Shown here: piece after piece, positions 25,169-33,733 of the stretch
Position numbering within the stretch: the stretch's first letter is position 1
Layout of the letters: the number at the start of each line of letters is the position of its first letter
Assembly (NCBI RefSeq): GCF_023229025.1
Contig: NZ_JALOAA010000004.1
Span: 1-64,000, forward strand
Length of the DNA stretch: 64,000 bases
Origin: Sulfurimonas sp.
Lineage (GTDB): Bacteria; Campylobacterota; Campylobacteria; Campylobacterales; Sulfurimonadaceae
Direction of reading: 5' to 3'
Translations under genes and position numbers: made by a program
Notes under the pieces: generated by a model
What the model saw: only the letters and a program-made list of their open reading frames with translations
What the model was told of the DNA's origin: nothing
Database searches by the model: none

Positions 25169-26999
25169 ACTCTATAGGGTCCATATCTATCTCGGCAATA
25201 GGTGTTTTACATGCTAAAACCGCTCTGATAATATCAGTACTTTTATCTGAGCGCAGAAGTATCTCAAATCTATACTTATCTGCAACTCTCTCAATAGCGC
25301 ACTTTCCAAATCCTACTACCTCGATGTTGGAAAATTTTTGCAGACACTCTAAAGAGCTCTTCATCTCATCCTGAGCTTTAATGCCGTTTTTATGCCAAAA
25401 TAGAATACGGCACAACTTTTTATATGGCGGATATAGCTCTTTTCTATACTCTTTCTCCTCTTCTAAAAAATCCTCATATTTATCGATATAAGTATTAAAA
25501 AAATCTTGATTAAATGTTTGAACTAAAACTCTTGCACTATCTTTTCGTCCGCTTCTTCCCGCTACTTGGATAAGTGTTGAGAGTGCTTTTTCTCTTGCTC
25601 TGTAGTCACTCATGTTAAGCATATTGTCAAGCCCCATAACAACAGCCAAAGAGACACCATGATAATCGTGCCCCTTGCTAATCATCTGAGTTCCTACAAG
25701 TATATCTATCTCTTTATCATTAAAGCTCTTGAGAGCGCGTTTTAGTTTATTTGCCGTAGTAATAACATCTCTGTCAAACTGCTCTACCACAGCTTCTTTA
25801 AACTCACTATTTATATCTTTTACAACCTCGGCTGTTCCGAGTCTTGAGCTTACAAGATTAGGTGAGTTACACTCTGAACAAACTTGAGGGATAGCTTGAG
25901 CAAAGTTACAGTAGTGACAACTTAGAGAGCGTGTTTTTTGATGTATGCTCATACCTACACTGCAAAATTGACATTTATAGGTATGTCCGCAATCAGCGCA
26001 TATGAGATACTTGAAGTTTGCACGGGTCGGAAGAAAAAGTATAGCCTGCTCTTTTGCCTTTAGTGCCTCTTTGAGACTCTCAAGTATCATCGGCGATAGT
26101 TTTTCGATAGAACGCTCATAAACAAACTCTTTTTTTGAAGCAAAATATCCACCCTTAAGCCGTACATGAGGAAATTTTACATAAGTAGTAAGGCTTGGGG
26201 TGGCACTCCCTAAAACAACACTAGCTCCGTAAAGTTTTCCCATATATATAGCTATATCTCTTGCGTTGTAGCGCGGTCTTGAAGATGATTTATAACTATC
26301 ATCATGTTCCTCATCTACTACAATCAGACCTAAATCTTTTATGGGCAAAAAAAGAGCCGAACGAGGACCTGCGATTATCTTTGCACTTCCATTATAAATC
26401 TTTGCAAGTGCCTCTTTTTTCTGTTTTGGGGTAAGTTTTGAGTGCCACATAACAACCGCATCTCCAAAGTGACAATGGAGTCTTTGACTCATTTGAGGAG
26501 TAAGTGAGATTTCCGGCATAAGAAAAATAGAACGCTTCTTCTTTTGCATCATCTCCTCAAAATAACGCATATAAATCTCTGTCTTTCCGCTTCCGGTATC
26601 TCCAAAAAGGAGAGAGACTTTATGCTCTTTTAAAAACTTAAGCGCATCTTTTTGCTTTTGCGATAGGTTTATATCTATGTCTTTAAACTCAAACGAGGCA
26701 TCAACACTCTCTTTTGCATAAGGAGTCATCAATCCCAGTGCCTCAGCAAGTGAACAGATGTAGTAAGATGAGATAAACTTTGCAAGAGCGAGCTGTTTTG
26801 GCACATATATAAAGTTATAAGCTTCTAAAATTTCACTAGTTTTAAAATCTGGCTCTTCACATGTAGCTAGCAAAACCCCGTCAATTTCTCTGTTTCTAAC
26901 CTGTACTTTTACTTTTGTGCCAAGTTCAATAATATCAGGGCTTTGATATGTAAAAGGTTCTAGAGGAGAGTTGAGAAGTGCTATGCTATAGTAATACAA
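25161..26999 (-). CDS. priA: Primosomal protein N' (PriA helicase)
   Basis: A DNA helicase restarting stalled forks. Walker A GDTGSGKTEIYM, Walker B VVDEEHD, helicase motifs and the eight-cysteine zinc region (CADCGHTYKCQFC ... CHYCN ... CSEC) are all present. The frame opens at TTG 27038. TTG 26999 is preferred because other PriA proteins begin at the equivalent of MYYYSIALLNSPLEPFTYQ; upstream ribosome-binding signals are weak for both. About 612 residues, normal for this phylum. Confidence 0.93.
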   Translation of the reverse strand: MYYYSIALLNSPLEPFTYQSPDIIELGTKVKVQVRNREIDGVLLATCEEPDFKTSEILEAYNFIYVPKQLALAKFISSYYICSLAEALGLMTPYAKESVDASFEFKDIDINLSQKQKDALKFLKEHKVSLLFGDTGSGKTEIYMRYFEEMMQKKKRSIFLMPEISLTPQMSQRLHCHFGDAVVMWHSKLTPKQKKEALAKIYNGSAKIIAGPRSALFLPIKDLGLIVVDEEHDDSYKSSSRPRYNARDIAIYMGKLYGASVVLGSATPSLTTYVKFPHVRLKGGYFASKKEFVYERSIEKLSPMILESLKEALKAKEQAILFLPTRANFKYLICADCGHTYKCQFCSVGMSIHQKTRSLSCHYCNFAQAIPQVCSECNSPNLVSSRLGTAEVVKDINSEFKEAVVEQFDRDVITTANKLKRALKSFNDKEIDILVGTQMISKGHDYHGVSLAVVMGLDNMLNMSDYRAREKALSTLIQVAGRSGRKDSARVLVQTFNQDFFNTYIDKYEDFLEEEKEYRKELYPPYKKLCRILFWHKNGIKAQDEMKSSLECLQKFSNIEVVGFGKCAIERVADKYRFEILLRSDKSTDIIRAVLACKTPIAEIDMDPIEFT

Positions 27000-27067
27000 A
27001 ATTTTAGGTTGTCCAATATAAAAAGAGAGTCGCTGCAACTTTGTGCAGATTTTTAATCTAAATAGAT

Positions 27068-27493
27068 TTAATTGACAAGAATGTTACAGTTGCCGTTACC
27101 AGCAACACAAGTAAAAGTTCCACTTGCTGGATTATAAGTAAAAGTTGTATCCACATTTCCTGCCCTAAAGACATATGTTCCGCTTCCGGCCTCAGCGCTC
27201 CATTTACCATTTACTCCAGGCTCATTTGCTACAGGGTACATAAGAACACCGCCAAACAAACCGCCGTTATCCAAGTTGGCAGCTGTAATCCAGTCAGAAT
27301 CGCCCTGTATTATCCTGCTCTGTCTCTCACTAATAATGCCCGAACGAACAGAAGCAACATCTGCACGACCTTTACTTATCTCTGCATCCGTTCTTGTTGC
27401 TGCAAGTCTAGGAATAGCAATAGCGGCTAAAATACCAAGAACTACGATAACAAAAACCATCTCTATCATAGTAAAACCGCGAGAAAATCTCAT
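27068..27493 (-). CDS. Type IV pilin-like / pseudopilin protein 2
   Basis: A 141-residue protein with a class III prepilin leader: short basic leader MRFSRG, processing site G/FTMIEM with Glu+5, and the hydrophobic helix VFVIVVLGILAAIAIPRLA. The globular part ends in a cysteine pair (CVAGNGNC) that may form the D-loop. It is 29 bp downstream of no pilus machinery; only its neighbour pilin is nearby. It would be assembled by a remote type II secretion or type IV pilus system. Confidence 0.85.
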   Translation of the reverse strand: MRFSRGFTMIEMVFVIVVLGILAAIAIPRLAATRTDAEISKGRADVASVRSGIISERQSRIIQGDSDWITAANLDNGGLFGGVLMYPVANEPGVNGKWSAEAGSGTYVFRAGNVDTTFTYNPASGTFTCVAGNGNCNILVN

Positions 27494-27561
27494 AAAAAAC
27501 CTTACGTAATAACTTTAAAACTATTCTAAAATAACTTAAAAATAACTACTTTTATCTATCT

Positions 27562-27584
27562 GTTCCCAAGTAAAGCTTGGGAAC
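27562..27584. repeat. Palindromic hairpin between the two pilin genes
   Basis: A perfect 9-bp inverted repeat GTTCCCAAG/CTTGGGAAC with loop TAAAG. It could act as a transcription terminator or stabiliser after the upstream pilin gene. The 14-base core TCCCAAGTAAAGCT recurs at 59592-59605, suggesting a dispersed palindromic element. Confidence 0.65.
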
Positions 27585-27593
27585 GAGAAAATA

Positions 27594-28022
27594 TTAACGA
27601 GTTACGCTAGAACCTGTTAACTGTATAGCGCCTTCTGTTACTGTTTCAAATAATACACATGGACCAGTACCAGATGTATCTACACCAGAAATAGTTAATG
27701 TACTTCCATTTGCATCAGTTGCAACTGTACCTATAGCACAAGTACTTGTAGCACCACCACTTTCTATTTGAGCAGTTATAGTTGTACCAGTAACTGCTAA
27801 TGTATCACTTCCATCAATAAGAGTAGTCAAATCAGGGACAGCTCCAGTAGCAGTAGCAGTAGATTGAATCTGATTTACAGCATTCTTCCAATTTGCCATC
27901 GCCGCAGTTGCTTTTGCATCATCACGAGTCGCAGCAAGTCTTGGAATAGCAACAGCTGCTAAAATACCTAAAATAACGATAACAAATATCAACTCAATCA
28001 TAGTAAAACCGGCTCTTTTCAT
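27594..28022 (-). CDS. Type IV pilin-like / pseudopilin protein 1
   Basis: A 142-residue prepilin: leader MKRAG, cleavage before FTMIEL (Glu+5), then an almost identical hydrophobic helix to its neighbour (ILGILAAVAIPRLAATRDDA). The rest is Thr/Ser/Gly-rich with two cysteines. ATG 28022 is chosen over the upstream frame opening at 28043 because AAGGAG lies 5 bp before it. The two pilins share the first 40 residues, indicating an old duplication with diverged globular domains. Confidence 0.87.
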   Translation of the reverse strand: MKRAGFTMIELIFVIVILGILAAVAIPRLAATRDDAKATAAMANWKNAVNQIQSTATATGAVPDLTTLIDGSDTLAVTGTTITAQIESGGATSTCAIGTVATDANGSTLTISGVDTSGTGPCVLFETVTEGAIQLTGSSVTR

Positions 28023-28126
28023 AAGAACTCCTTGTATAAACAAAAATTTGGGTTACTCTTGTAACCTTGGCAAACATTATGAAGTATCTATGATTAATTA
28101 TTGCTTAAGAGATTTAAAATGCATAT

Positions 28127-28142
28127 TGGAACTTTAATTGCT
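28127..28142 (+). promoter_or_regulatory. Sigma-54 (RpoN) promoter of flgBC-fliE
   Basis: TGGAAC-N5-TTGCT has the invariant GG and GC exactly 10 bp apart and matches the -24/-12 consensus. In Campylobacter and Helicobacter, flgB/flgC belong to the RpoN-dependent flagellar class, which supports the assignment. The predicted start lies near 28153, leaving a leader of about 128 nt. Confidence 0.72.
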
Positions 28143-28188
28143 TGTTTTGTGTTACTTACAAGTTTAGGTTATGCAATAAACCAAATTC

Positions 28189-28257
28189 TGACACGAAAGT
28201 GTCAAGCTTCAGTGCCTTAGCGGCTAGCGTAGATGGCGGAATTACTTCCGACATCGT
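28189..28257 (+). promoter_or_regulatory. Structured 5' leader of flgB
   Basis: Two strong hairpins lie in the flgB leader. TGACAC-GAAA-GTGTCA (28189-28204) is closed by a GNRA tetraloop. A 9-bp stem around CGGAA/TTCCG with a TTAC loop lies near 28233-28257. A GCC/GGC-rich joining segment sits between. The second ends about 13 nt before the AAGGAG of flgB. I cannot assign it to a known riboswitch class. Confidence 0.45.
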
Positions 28258-28280
28258 TTAAATTTAAAAAAGGAGTTTAC

Positions 28281-28712
28281 ATGAGCATTGAGATATCTGC
28301 TTCACACCATCTTGCAGCAAAAGCACTTGACTACAGGGCTATTCGTCAAGATATGATATCCTCAAACATTGCAAATGCCGATACTCCTTACTATAGACCA
28401 AGAGATATACGATTTGAAGATGCACTGGCAAACGAGAGCGCAAAGATTCAAAACCAAGGCTCTTTAAAGCTACAGATGGCTCAGACAGATAGTGCTCATC
28501 TCCCCTTAGCTGATGAGAGTAGCTCTTCAAGAGCTAAAACATTTTTTAGAGACGGTCACATGGCAAGAAATGACGGCAATAGCGTGGACTTGGATGTAGA
28601 GACTACAGAGATGAGTAAAAACTCCATTATGTTTAATGCTCTTATTGGTGCCATGAAGAAAAACTCAGATATTTTCAAGAGTGTTATAGACTCATCTTCA
28701 AAAGTTAGTTAA
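28281..28712 (+). CDS. flgB: Flagellar basal-body rod protein FlgB
   Basis: A 143-residue proximal rod protein. The N-terminal DMISSNIANADTPYYRPRD motif is shared by flagellar rod and hook proteins. The frame opens at 28233, but ATG 28281 has AAGGAG 5 bp before it and the proper N-terminus (MSIEISASHHLAAKALDYR). It is followed 9 bp later by flgC. Expression is probably RpoN-dependent. Confidence 0.95.
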   Translation: MSIEISASHHLAAKALDYRAIRQDMISSNIANADTPYYRPRDIRFEDALANESAKIQNQGSLKLQMAQTDSAHLPLADESSSSRAKTFFRDGHMARNDGNSVDLDVETTEMSKNSIMFNALIGAMKKNSDIFKSVIDSSSKVS

Positions 28713-28721
28713 GGATAGAAT

Positions 28722-29216
28722 ATGTCAAATTTTTTAAGCAGTTTTGATATTAGCGGTTACGGGCTCTCAGCTCAAAGAGTAAGAGTAAACACAATCTCTC
28801 AAAATATAGCAAATGCACAGACTACTAGAACTGAAGAGGGCGGGCCATACAGAAGAAAAGAGGTAGTTTTTAAAGCTATCAACTTTAATGAGCAGTTCAA
28901 TCAGGCAGTAGAGGGCATGACGGATAGCGCACAGTATCAAGACCCGCTAAATGAGGGTGAATTTGGTAAAAAGGTCAATCCTGCTATAATGAGCGTTATA
29001 GTTGATAAAATTTCGCGAGATGACAGAGAACCTAAACTAAAATTTGATCCGGCACACCCAGATGCTGACGCAAACGGCTATGTCGCTTATCCAAATATTA
29101 ATCCTGTTATAGAAATGGCCGATTTAGTAGAAGCAACTAGAAGTTATCAGGCGAATGTCGCCGCTTTTGAGAGTTCTAAAAACATGGCAAACAGTGCAAT
29201 TTCACTATTGCAATAA
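28722..29216 (+). CDS. flgC: Flagellar basal-body rod protein FlgC
   Basis: A 164-residue rod protein with the N-terminal motif VNTISQNIANAQT and the C-terminal helix NPVIEMADLVEATRSYQANVAAFE typical of FlgC. It forms the proximal rod with FlgB and is exported by the flagellar type III system. It lies in the flgB-flgC-fliE transcript. Confidence 0.96.
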   Translation: MSNFLSSFDISGYGLSAQRVRVNTISQNIANAQTTRTEEGGPYRRKEVVFKAINFNEQFNQAVEGMTDSAQYQDPLNEGEFGKKVNPAIMSVIVDKISRDDREPKLKFDPAHPDADANGYVAYPNINPVIEMADLVEATRSYQANVAAFESSKNMANSAISLLQ

Positions 29217-29230
29217 CATAGAGGTAAATT

Positions 29231-29530
29231 ATGAGTAGTATTGAGAATATTTCAGGCGTATCTTCCGCCGAACTGTTAAAACAAAAGAGCAAGATAGAGG
29301 GAAATGGTGGAGAAGATTTTGCCGATACCCTAAAATCTGCTATAAATGAAGTAAATGAGCTTCAAGAAAAAGGCGACAAAGCTGTTGGAGATATAGCAAC
29401 AGGGCAGGTAAAAGATTTACATCAAGCCGCACTTGCCATTGGAAAAGCAGAAACTAGCATGAAGCTTATGCTTGAAATTCGCAACAAAGCACTCAACGCA
29501 TATAAAGAGCTTGGCAGAACTCAACTCTAA
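29231..29530 (+). CDS. fliE: Flagellar hook-basal body complex protein FliE
   Basis: A 99-residue protein linking the MS ring to the rod. The C-terminal helix KLMLEIRNKALNAYKEL is the family hallmark. It begins 14 bp after flgC and is the last flagellar gene of the transcript. Confidence 0.95.
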   Translation: MSSIENISGVSSAELLKQKSKIEGNGGEDFADTLKSAINEVNELQEKGDKAVGDIATGQVKDLHQAALAIGKAETSMKLMLEIRNKALNAYKELGRTQL

Positions 29531-29599
29531 AACCGTTTTATAAAACTAAATCTCTGCTCTGCTCAAAAAACCTTAACATGCATCATTATCATAAAATGC

Positions 29600-29605
29600 T
29601 ATAAT
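29600..29605 (+). promoter_or_regulatory. -10 element of the transpeptidase gene
   Basis: TATAAT 27 bp before ATG 29633. It suggests the cell-wall gene has its own housekeeping promoter, separate from the RpoN flagellar operon in front of it. Confidence 0.5.
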
Positions 29606-29632
29606 CCACTAAAAATTAAGACAGCATAAAAT

Positions 29633-31402
29633 ATGAATAACCAAAACAGAGAAAACAAAAGTAAAAAAATATTTATCTTATACTCCCTAATTGTGCTGGG
29701 TTTTTTACTATTTCTGTTTGTGATGCTTATTGCAACACTAAAGCCACGTGACCTCCCCTCGCTCTATACAAAAGAGAGCTCTAAAGCAACTAGAGGCTCA
29801 ATCATAAGTGCTGACGGCTTTCATATAGCATCCACTGTAAAACTCTACAAAGCTGTTGTAAATACTCACTACATAGACCCTAAAAAAAGAGAACTTTTTA
29901 TAGAGCTCTTTAGTATTTACTCAGGTATTGACGCAAAAGAGATAAGAGAGAAGATAAGTAAGCAAAAAGGTGTTGTAGTCCTTAGTTATAATGTAGAACA
30001 AAAGCAGGCTCAATATCTCAAGCAACTCGCTTATGAGCTAAGACGTCTTAATGTTTTTATGGAAATAAAAAATCCAATCACAGGAAAAACATCCCTTCAT
30101 GGCTTAAATATCATCGAGAGCGGAGAGAGCAGAGAGTATCCATACAACAATCTTTTAACCCCTATAATAGGCTACCCGCAAAAAGCTGAAGATGATGGCT
30201 ATACCTATATAAAAGGTATCAAGGGTATAGAGAAAAAGTTTGAGAATGAGCTTCAAGCAAAGCAAGATGAGCTAAGTCAAGGGCCAAGAGATGTAAACGG
30301 CTATATAATCTTAAACAAAGATAGTTTTACAAAACCTGAGATAAAAGGTCTTGATGTAAAACTAAATATACCCGTTAGCCTTCAACTACGAATTGAGAAG
30401 ATGCTTGATAAGATGAAAGTTGAACTTGATGCAAAAGAGATAATAACTGCTGTAATGGATACAAAAAATGGCAACATAATTACCATGGCAAGCTCAAATA
30501 GATATCTTCCAAAAGCTATAAAAAAGAGCGACTACCCTTCTCTAAACAGTGCCATGACAGAGTATAGCTTTGAGCCGGGAAGCGTTATAAAGAGTATAGT
30601 TTTTGCACTTCTTTTAGATAAAGGAGTTGTTAATCCATATGATTTAGTAAATGGGCATAACGGACGCTATAAAATTGGGAGAAAGGTTATAACCGATGAG
30701 CATAAATTTGACTGGCTCTCTGCTGAGAATGTAATTGTGCACTCATCAAATATAGGAATAGCTCAACTTGCGCAAAGGCTATCCGGTGTCCAGTTTAATC
30801 AAGGTCTGCTTGATTTTGGCTTCGCATCTAAATCAACGCCCGATCTTGTCTATGAAAGAACCGGCTCTATTCCTCATATTATGCAGTTAGAAAATGAGAT
30901 TTATAAGGCAACATGCTCATATGGGTACGGAATGCATGCAAATCTCATGCAGCTTATTCGTGCATATAGCGTCTTTAACAACAACGGCCGGATGGTTACT
31001 CCAAAAATAGTTGACCGTTTTATCGATAATCGCGGCAGAGAGATAGTTATTCCTCAACATGAGCAGACTCAAGTCATAAAAAGTTCAACTGCGCATAGGA
31101 TGAAAAAGATTTTAATAAAAACTGTAGATGAAGGAACGGGCATAAAAGCAAAAACTGCCGGTTTAGAGATCGGGGGCAAAACAGGAACTGCGCATATAGT
31201 TGAGGGGAAAAAGTATGTTAATGAGTACAATACTGCCTTTATCGGCTTTGCAAACGACAAAACAGAAAGATACACAATCGGAGTAATCGTCATTCGTCCA
31301 AAAAAGAGCCAATTTGCCTCTCAAACAGCTGTACCCGTCTTTAAAAATATTGTAAATACTTTAGTCGAAGAGAGCCACCTAAAGCCAAATATTGTCAAGT
31401 AG
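29633..31402 (+). CDS. ftsI: Peptidoglycan D,D-transpeptidase (FtsI/PBP3-like)
   Basis: A 589-residue class B penicillin-binding protein. A single N-terminal transmembrane helix (about 14-34) is followed by a dimerisation domain and the transpeptidase domain with SVIK (317-320), SSN (371-373) and KTGT (516-519). It cross-links septal peptidoglycan. The position right after fliE is also found in Campylobacter. Its end overlaps panC by 24 bp, convergent. Confidence 0.9.
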   Translation: MNNQNRENKSKKIFILYSLIVLGFLLFLFVMLIATLKPRDLPSLYTKESSKATRGSIISADGFHIASTVKLYKAVVNTHYIDPKKRELFIELFSIYSGIDAKEIREKISKQKGVVVLSYNVEQKQAQYLKQLAYELRRLNVFMEIKNPITGKTSLHGLNIIESGESREYPYNNLLTPIIGYPQKAEDDGYTYIKGIKGIEKKFENELQAKQDELSQGPRDVNGYIILNKDSFTKPEIKGLDVKLNIPVSLQLRIEKMLDKMKVELDAKEIITAVMDTKNGNIITMASSNRYLPKAIKKSDYPSLNSAMTEYSFEPGSVIKSIVFALLLDKGVVNPYDLVNGHNGRYKIGRKVITDEHKFDWLSAENVIVHSSNIGIAQLAQRLSGVQFNQGLLDFGFASKSTPDLVYERTGSIPHIMQLENEIYKATCSYGYGMHANLMQLIRAYSVFNNNGRMVTPKIVDRFIDNRGREIVIPQHEQTQVIKSSTAHRMKKILIKTVDEGTGIKAKTAGLEIGGKTGTAHIVEGKKYVNEYNTAFIGFANDKTERYTIGVIVIRPKKSQFASQTAVPVFKNIVNTLVEESHLKPNIVK

Positions 31403-32200
31403 TCTAGTAGTTCCCACCTTTACCTCAACCAAAATAACTGTATTTGCTATCTCTACATGCGAGAGTCGGTTAAATTGACGGTCTAAAACCTCTACATAAA
31501 AAATTTCTAACGGTGCCAAAGTCTCCCTCATTGCAGTAGTTATCTCCTCAGAGTTAAGGACTCCTTTACTTACCATAGCACTTGCTCTGCGCAAAGATGA
31601 TGCTATTTTAAGCGCTTCTACTCTCTCATCCTTGTTCAAATAGACATTTCTACTACTAAGTGCGAGTCCATCCTTTTCACGTACGGTATCGACAGGGACT
31701 ATCTCCACATCCATAAAAAGTTGTTTGACCATTAAGGAGATAAGATTTAGCTGCTGTGCATCTTTTTTGCCAAAATAGGCTCTTGTCGGTTTTACTATGT
31801 TTAAAAGCTTCATAACAACTGTTAAAACACCGTTAAAATGCCCTGGTCTGCTCTCTCCCTCTAAAACATAGCCTCTTATTTTTGGAGCCAAAACAGAGAC
31901 CTCATCAACTCCGTACATATCGCTTACTTGAGGAAAGAACATAATATCAACACCGCTTAACTCACATATCTTTTTATCAGCTTCATCCTTTTTCGGATAT
32001 TTTTCTAAATCCTCATCTTTTAAAAACTGCGTAGGATTTAAAAATAGTGAGACTACAACTATCTCATTTTGCTCTTTTGCTTTTTTTATAAGTGCAATAT
32101 GCCCCTCATGAAGTGCGCCCATTGTAGGGATGAAACCAATACTTTGGTTCATACCTACAAGATAATTTTTTAACTCTGCCGGACTAGAAATAATCTTCAT
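31379..32200 (-). CDS. panC: Pantothenate synthetase
   Basis: A 273-residue ATP-dependent ligase joining pantoate and beta-alanine. Nucleotide-binding motifs PTMGALHEGH (near residue 26) and the lid segment YFGKKDAQQL, and the SSRNVYL signature, are present. ATG 32200 gives the normal start MKIISSPAEL with GAGG upstream; the frame opens at 32236 with no support. Convergent with ftsI, divergent from prfB. Confidence 0.95.
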   Translation of the reverse strand: MKIISSPAELKNYLVGMNQSIGFIPTMGALHEGHIALIKKAKEQNEIVVVSLFLNPTQFLKDEDLEKYPKKDEADKKICELSGVDIMFFPQVSDMYGVDEVSVLAPKIRGYVLEGESRPGHFNGVLTVVMKLLNIVKPTRAYFGKKDAQQLNLISLMVKQLFMDVEIVPVDTVREKDGLALSSRNVYLNKDERVEALKIASSLRRASAMVSKGVLNSEEITTAMRETLAPLEIFYVEVLDRQFNRLSHVEIANTVILVEVKVGTTRLLDNIWL

Positions 32201-32217
32201 TTTAAGCCTCAATTTAA

Positions 32218-32223
32218 TATAAT
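32218..32223 (+). promoter_or_regulatory. -10 element of prfB
   Basis: TATAAT 28 bp before the prfB ATG within the short gap shared with divergent panC. Confidence 0.5.
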
Positions 32224-32250
32224 CGAAATTATACACTATTGGATTGATTT

Positions 32251-33348
32251 ATGGATAATTATGAATATACAGAACTTTTAAAAAACCTCTCTAATAAAAT
32301 GGACAACATTACTGATGTAGTTGAGCCTCATAAGCTTCAAGCTCGCTTAGATGAGATTACAGAGCTTGAAAATAGACAAGATTTTTGGGATGATGCCTCT
32401 AATGCAGCAGTAGTTCAAAAGGAAAAAACTCAATGCGAGCGAAAACTTAAAAAATATAGTGTTGCTAAAAATGAACTTCAAGATGCCAAAGAACTCTATG
32501 AGATGGCTAAAGAAGAGGGCGATGAGGAGTCTATAAGTGACTGTTTTGAGAGTGCCCAAAAGCTTGAGGATTTCATACGAGCTATGGAGATAGAAGTGCT
32601 CCTAAGCCAAGAGATGGATGCAAATAATGCGATTTTATCTATTCACCCCGGAGCAGGCGGAACAGAGTCTCAAGACTGGGCATCTATGCTTCTTAGGATG
32701 TATAAAAGATTTGCAGAGCTTCGGGGATGGAGCATTGAGCTACTTGATTATCAAGCAGGTGATGAGGCAGGCATAAAAGATGTCTCCTTGCTTATCAAGG
32801 GTGAAAATGCCTATGGATATCTCAAAGTAGAAAACGGTATTCATAGGCTTGTTCGTATATCGCCTTTTGACTCTAATGCAAAAAGACACACCTCCTTTAG
32901 CTCTGTGATGGTCTCGCCTGAAGTTGATGATGATATAAATATAGAGATTGAAGATAAAGATATTCGTGTTGACACATACCGCTCAAGCGGTGCCGGAGGT
33001 CAGCATGTAAACAAAACTGAATCAGCTATTAGAATAACCCATATACAAACCGGTATAGTTGTGCAGTGTCAAAATGATAGAAGTCAGCATAAAAACAGAG
33101 CTACTGCCATGAAGATGCTAAAGTCAAGACTCTATGAACTAGAGCTTGAAAATCAAAAAGCAGAAGCAGACGGCATAGCAAAAAGTGAGATAGGTTGGGG
33201 TCATCAGATACGCTCTTACGTTATGCAACCCTATCAGCAGATTAAAGATACAAGAAGCGGTGTAGCATACTCAAACGTCACTGAAATACTTGACGGCAAT
33301 ATAGATAAAATTATAGAGGATGTGCTTATTTCTCAAAATCGCTCGTAG
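32251..33348 (+). CDS. prfB: Peptide chain release factor 2
   Basis: A 365-residue factor terminating at UGA/UAA. The codon-recognition tripeptide SPF is at 204-206, and the GGQ of the peptidyl-transferase loop at 249-251. The reading frame is continuous from the ATG: the programmed +1 frameshift that many bacteria place near codon 25 is absent. Its 3' end overlaps the next minus-strand gene by 23 bp. Confidence 0.96.
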   Translation: MDNYEYTELLKNLSNKMDNITDVVEPHKLQARLDEITELENRQDFWDDASNAAVVQKEKTQCERKLKKYSVAKNELQDAKELYEMAKEEGDEESISDCFESAQKLEDFIRAMEIEVLLSQEMDANNAILSIHPGAGGTESQDWASMLLRMYKRFAELRGWSIELLDYQAGDEAGIKDVSLLIKGENAYGYLKVENGIHRLVRISPFDSNAKRHTSFSSVMVSPEVDDDINIEIEDKDIRVDTYRSSGAGGQHVNKTESAIRITHIQTGIVVQCQNDRSQHKNRATAMKMLKSRLYELELENQKAEADGIAKSEIGWGHQIRSYVMQPYQQIKDTRSGVAYSNVTEILDGNIDKIIEDVLISQNRS

Positions 33349-33691
33349 ATTTTTTTAGAGAATCGCTCTTAGGTTTTGAGATAAAACTGTAGCCTAAAAA
33401 AAGAACTCCAAAAACCATGCTTAGTATAGTTAAGTACTGAATTTGCGCTTTTTGTGCATTTTTAAGCTTCTCTAGAAACTTTGAAGTATCAGGCTTTGAA
33501 CTCTGTTTTGAAGGCGCGAAGTTACCGCGAACACTTGCCTCCATCCTTGCAACATTTGCCGCTGCTATTTCGTTTTCACTCATAACCTCTTTTGGAGTAA
33601 CCCAGAAATATAGAACAAACCCAATTAAAAGCATTATTGCACCGACTGTCCTAAAAATAACAGTTTTATACTTTTTAAATATCTCTTTCAT
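33326..33691 (-). CDS. Unrecognised two-span membrane protein
   Basis: A 121-residue protein with transmembrane helices at about residues 13-31 and 85-104. A 50-residue hydrophilic loop between them is rich in Ser/Lys, and the tail is basic-serine-rich (KSDSLKKSTSDFEK). By charge, both ends are cytoplasmic. No family recognised. Convergent overlap with prfB; divergent from bpt. Confidence 0.7.
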   Translation of the reverse strand: MKEIFKKYKTVIFRTVGAIMLLIGFVLYFWVTPKEVMSENEIAAANVARMEASVRGNFAPSKQSSKPDTSKFLEKLKNAQKAQIQYLTILSMVFGVLFLGYSFISKPKSDSLKKSTSDFEK

Positions 33692-33733
33692 TTATATACC
33701 TTTTTCTAATATTAATTATGTCAAACTTCCAGT

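Noticed and set aside
28181..28260. c-di-GMP-I (GEMM) riboswitch in the flgB leader
   Set aside because: The GNRA-capped hairpin is suggestive, but the conserved joining segments of that class (such as GACGCAAAGCC) are not present. Kept only as an unassigned structured leader.
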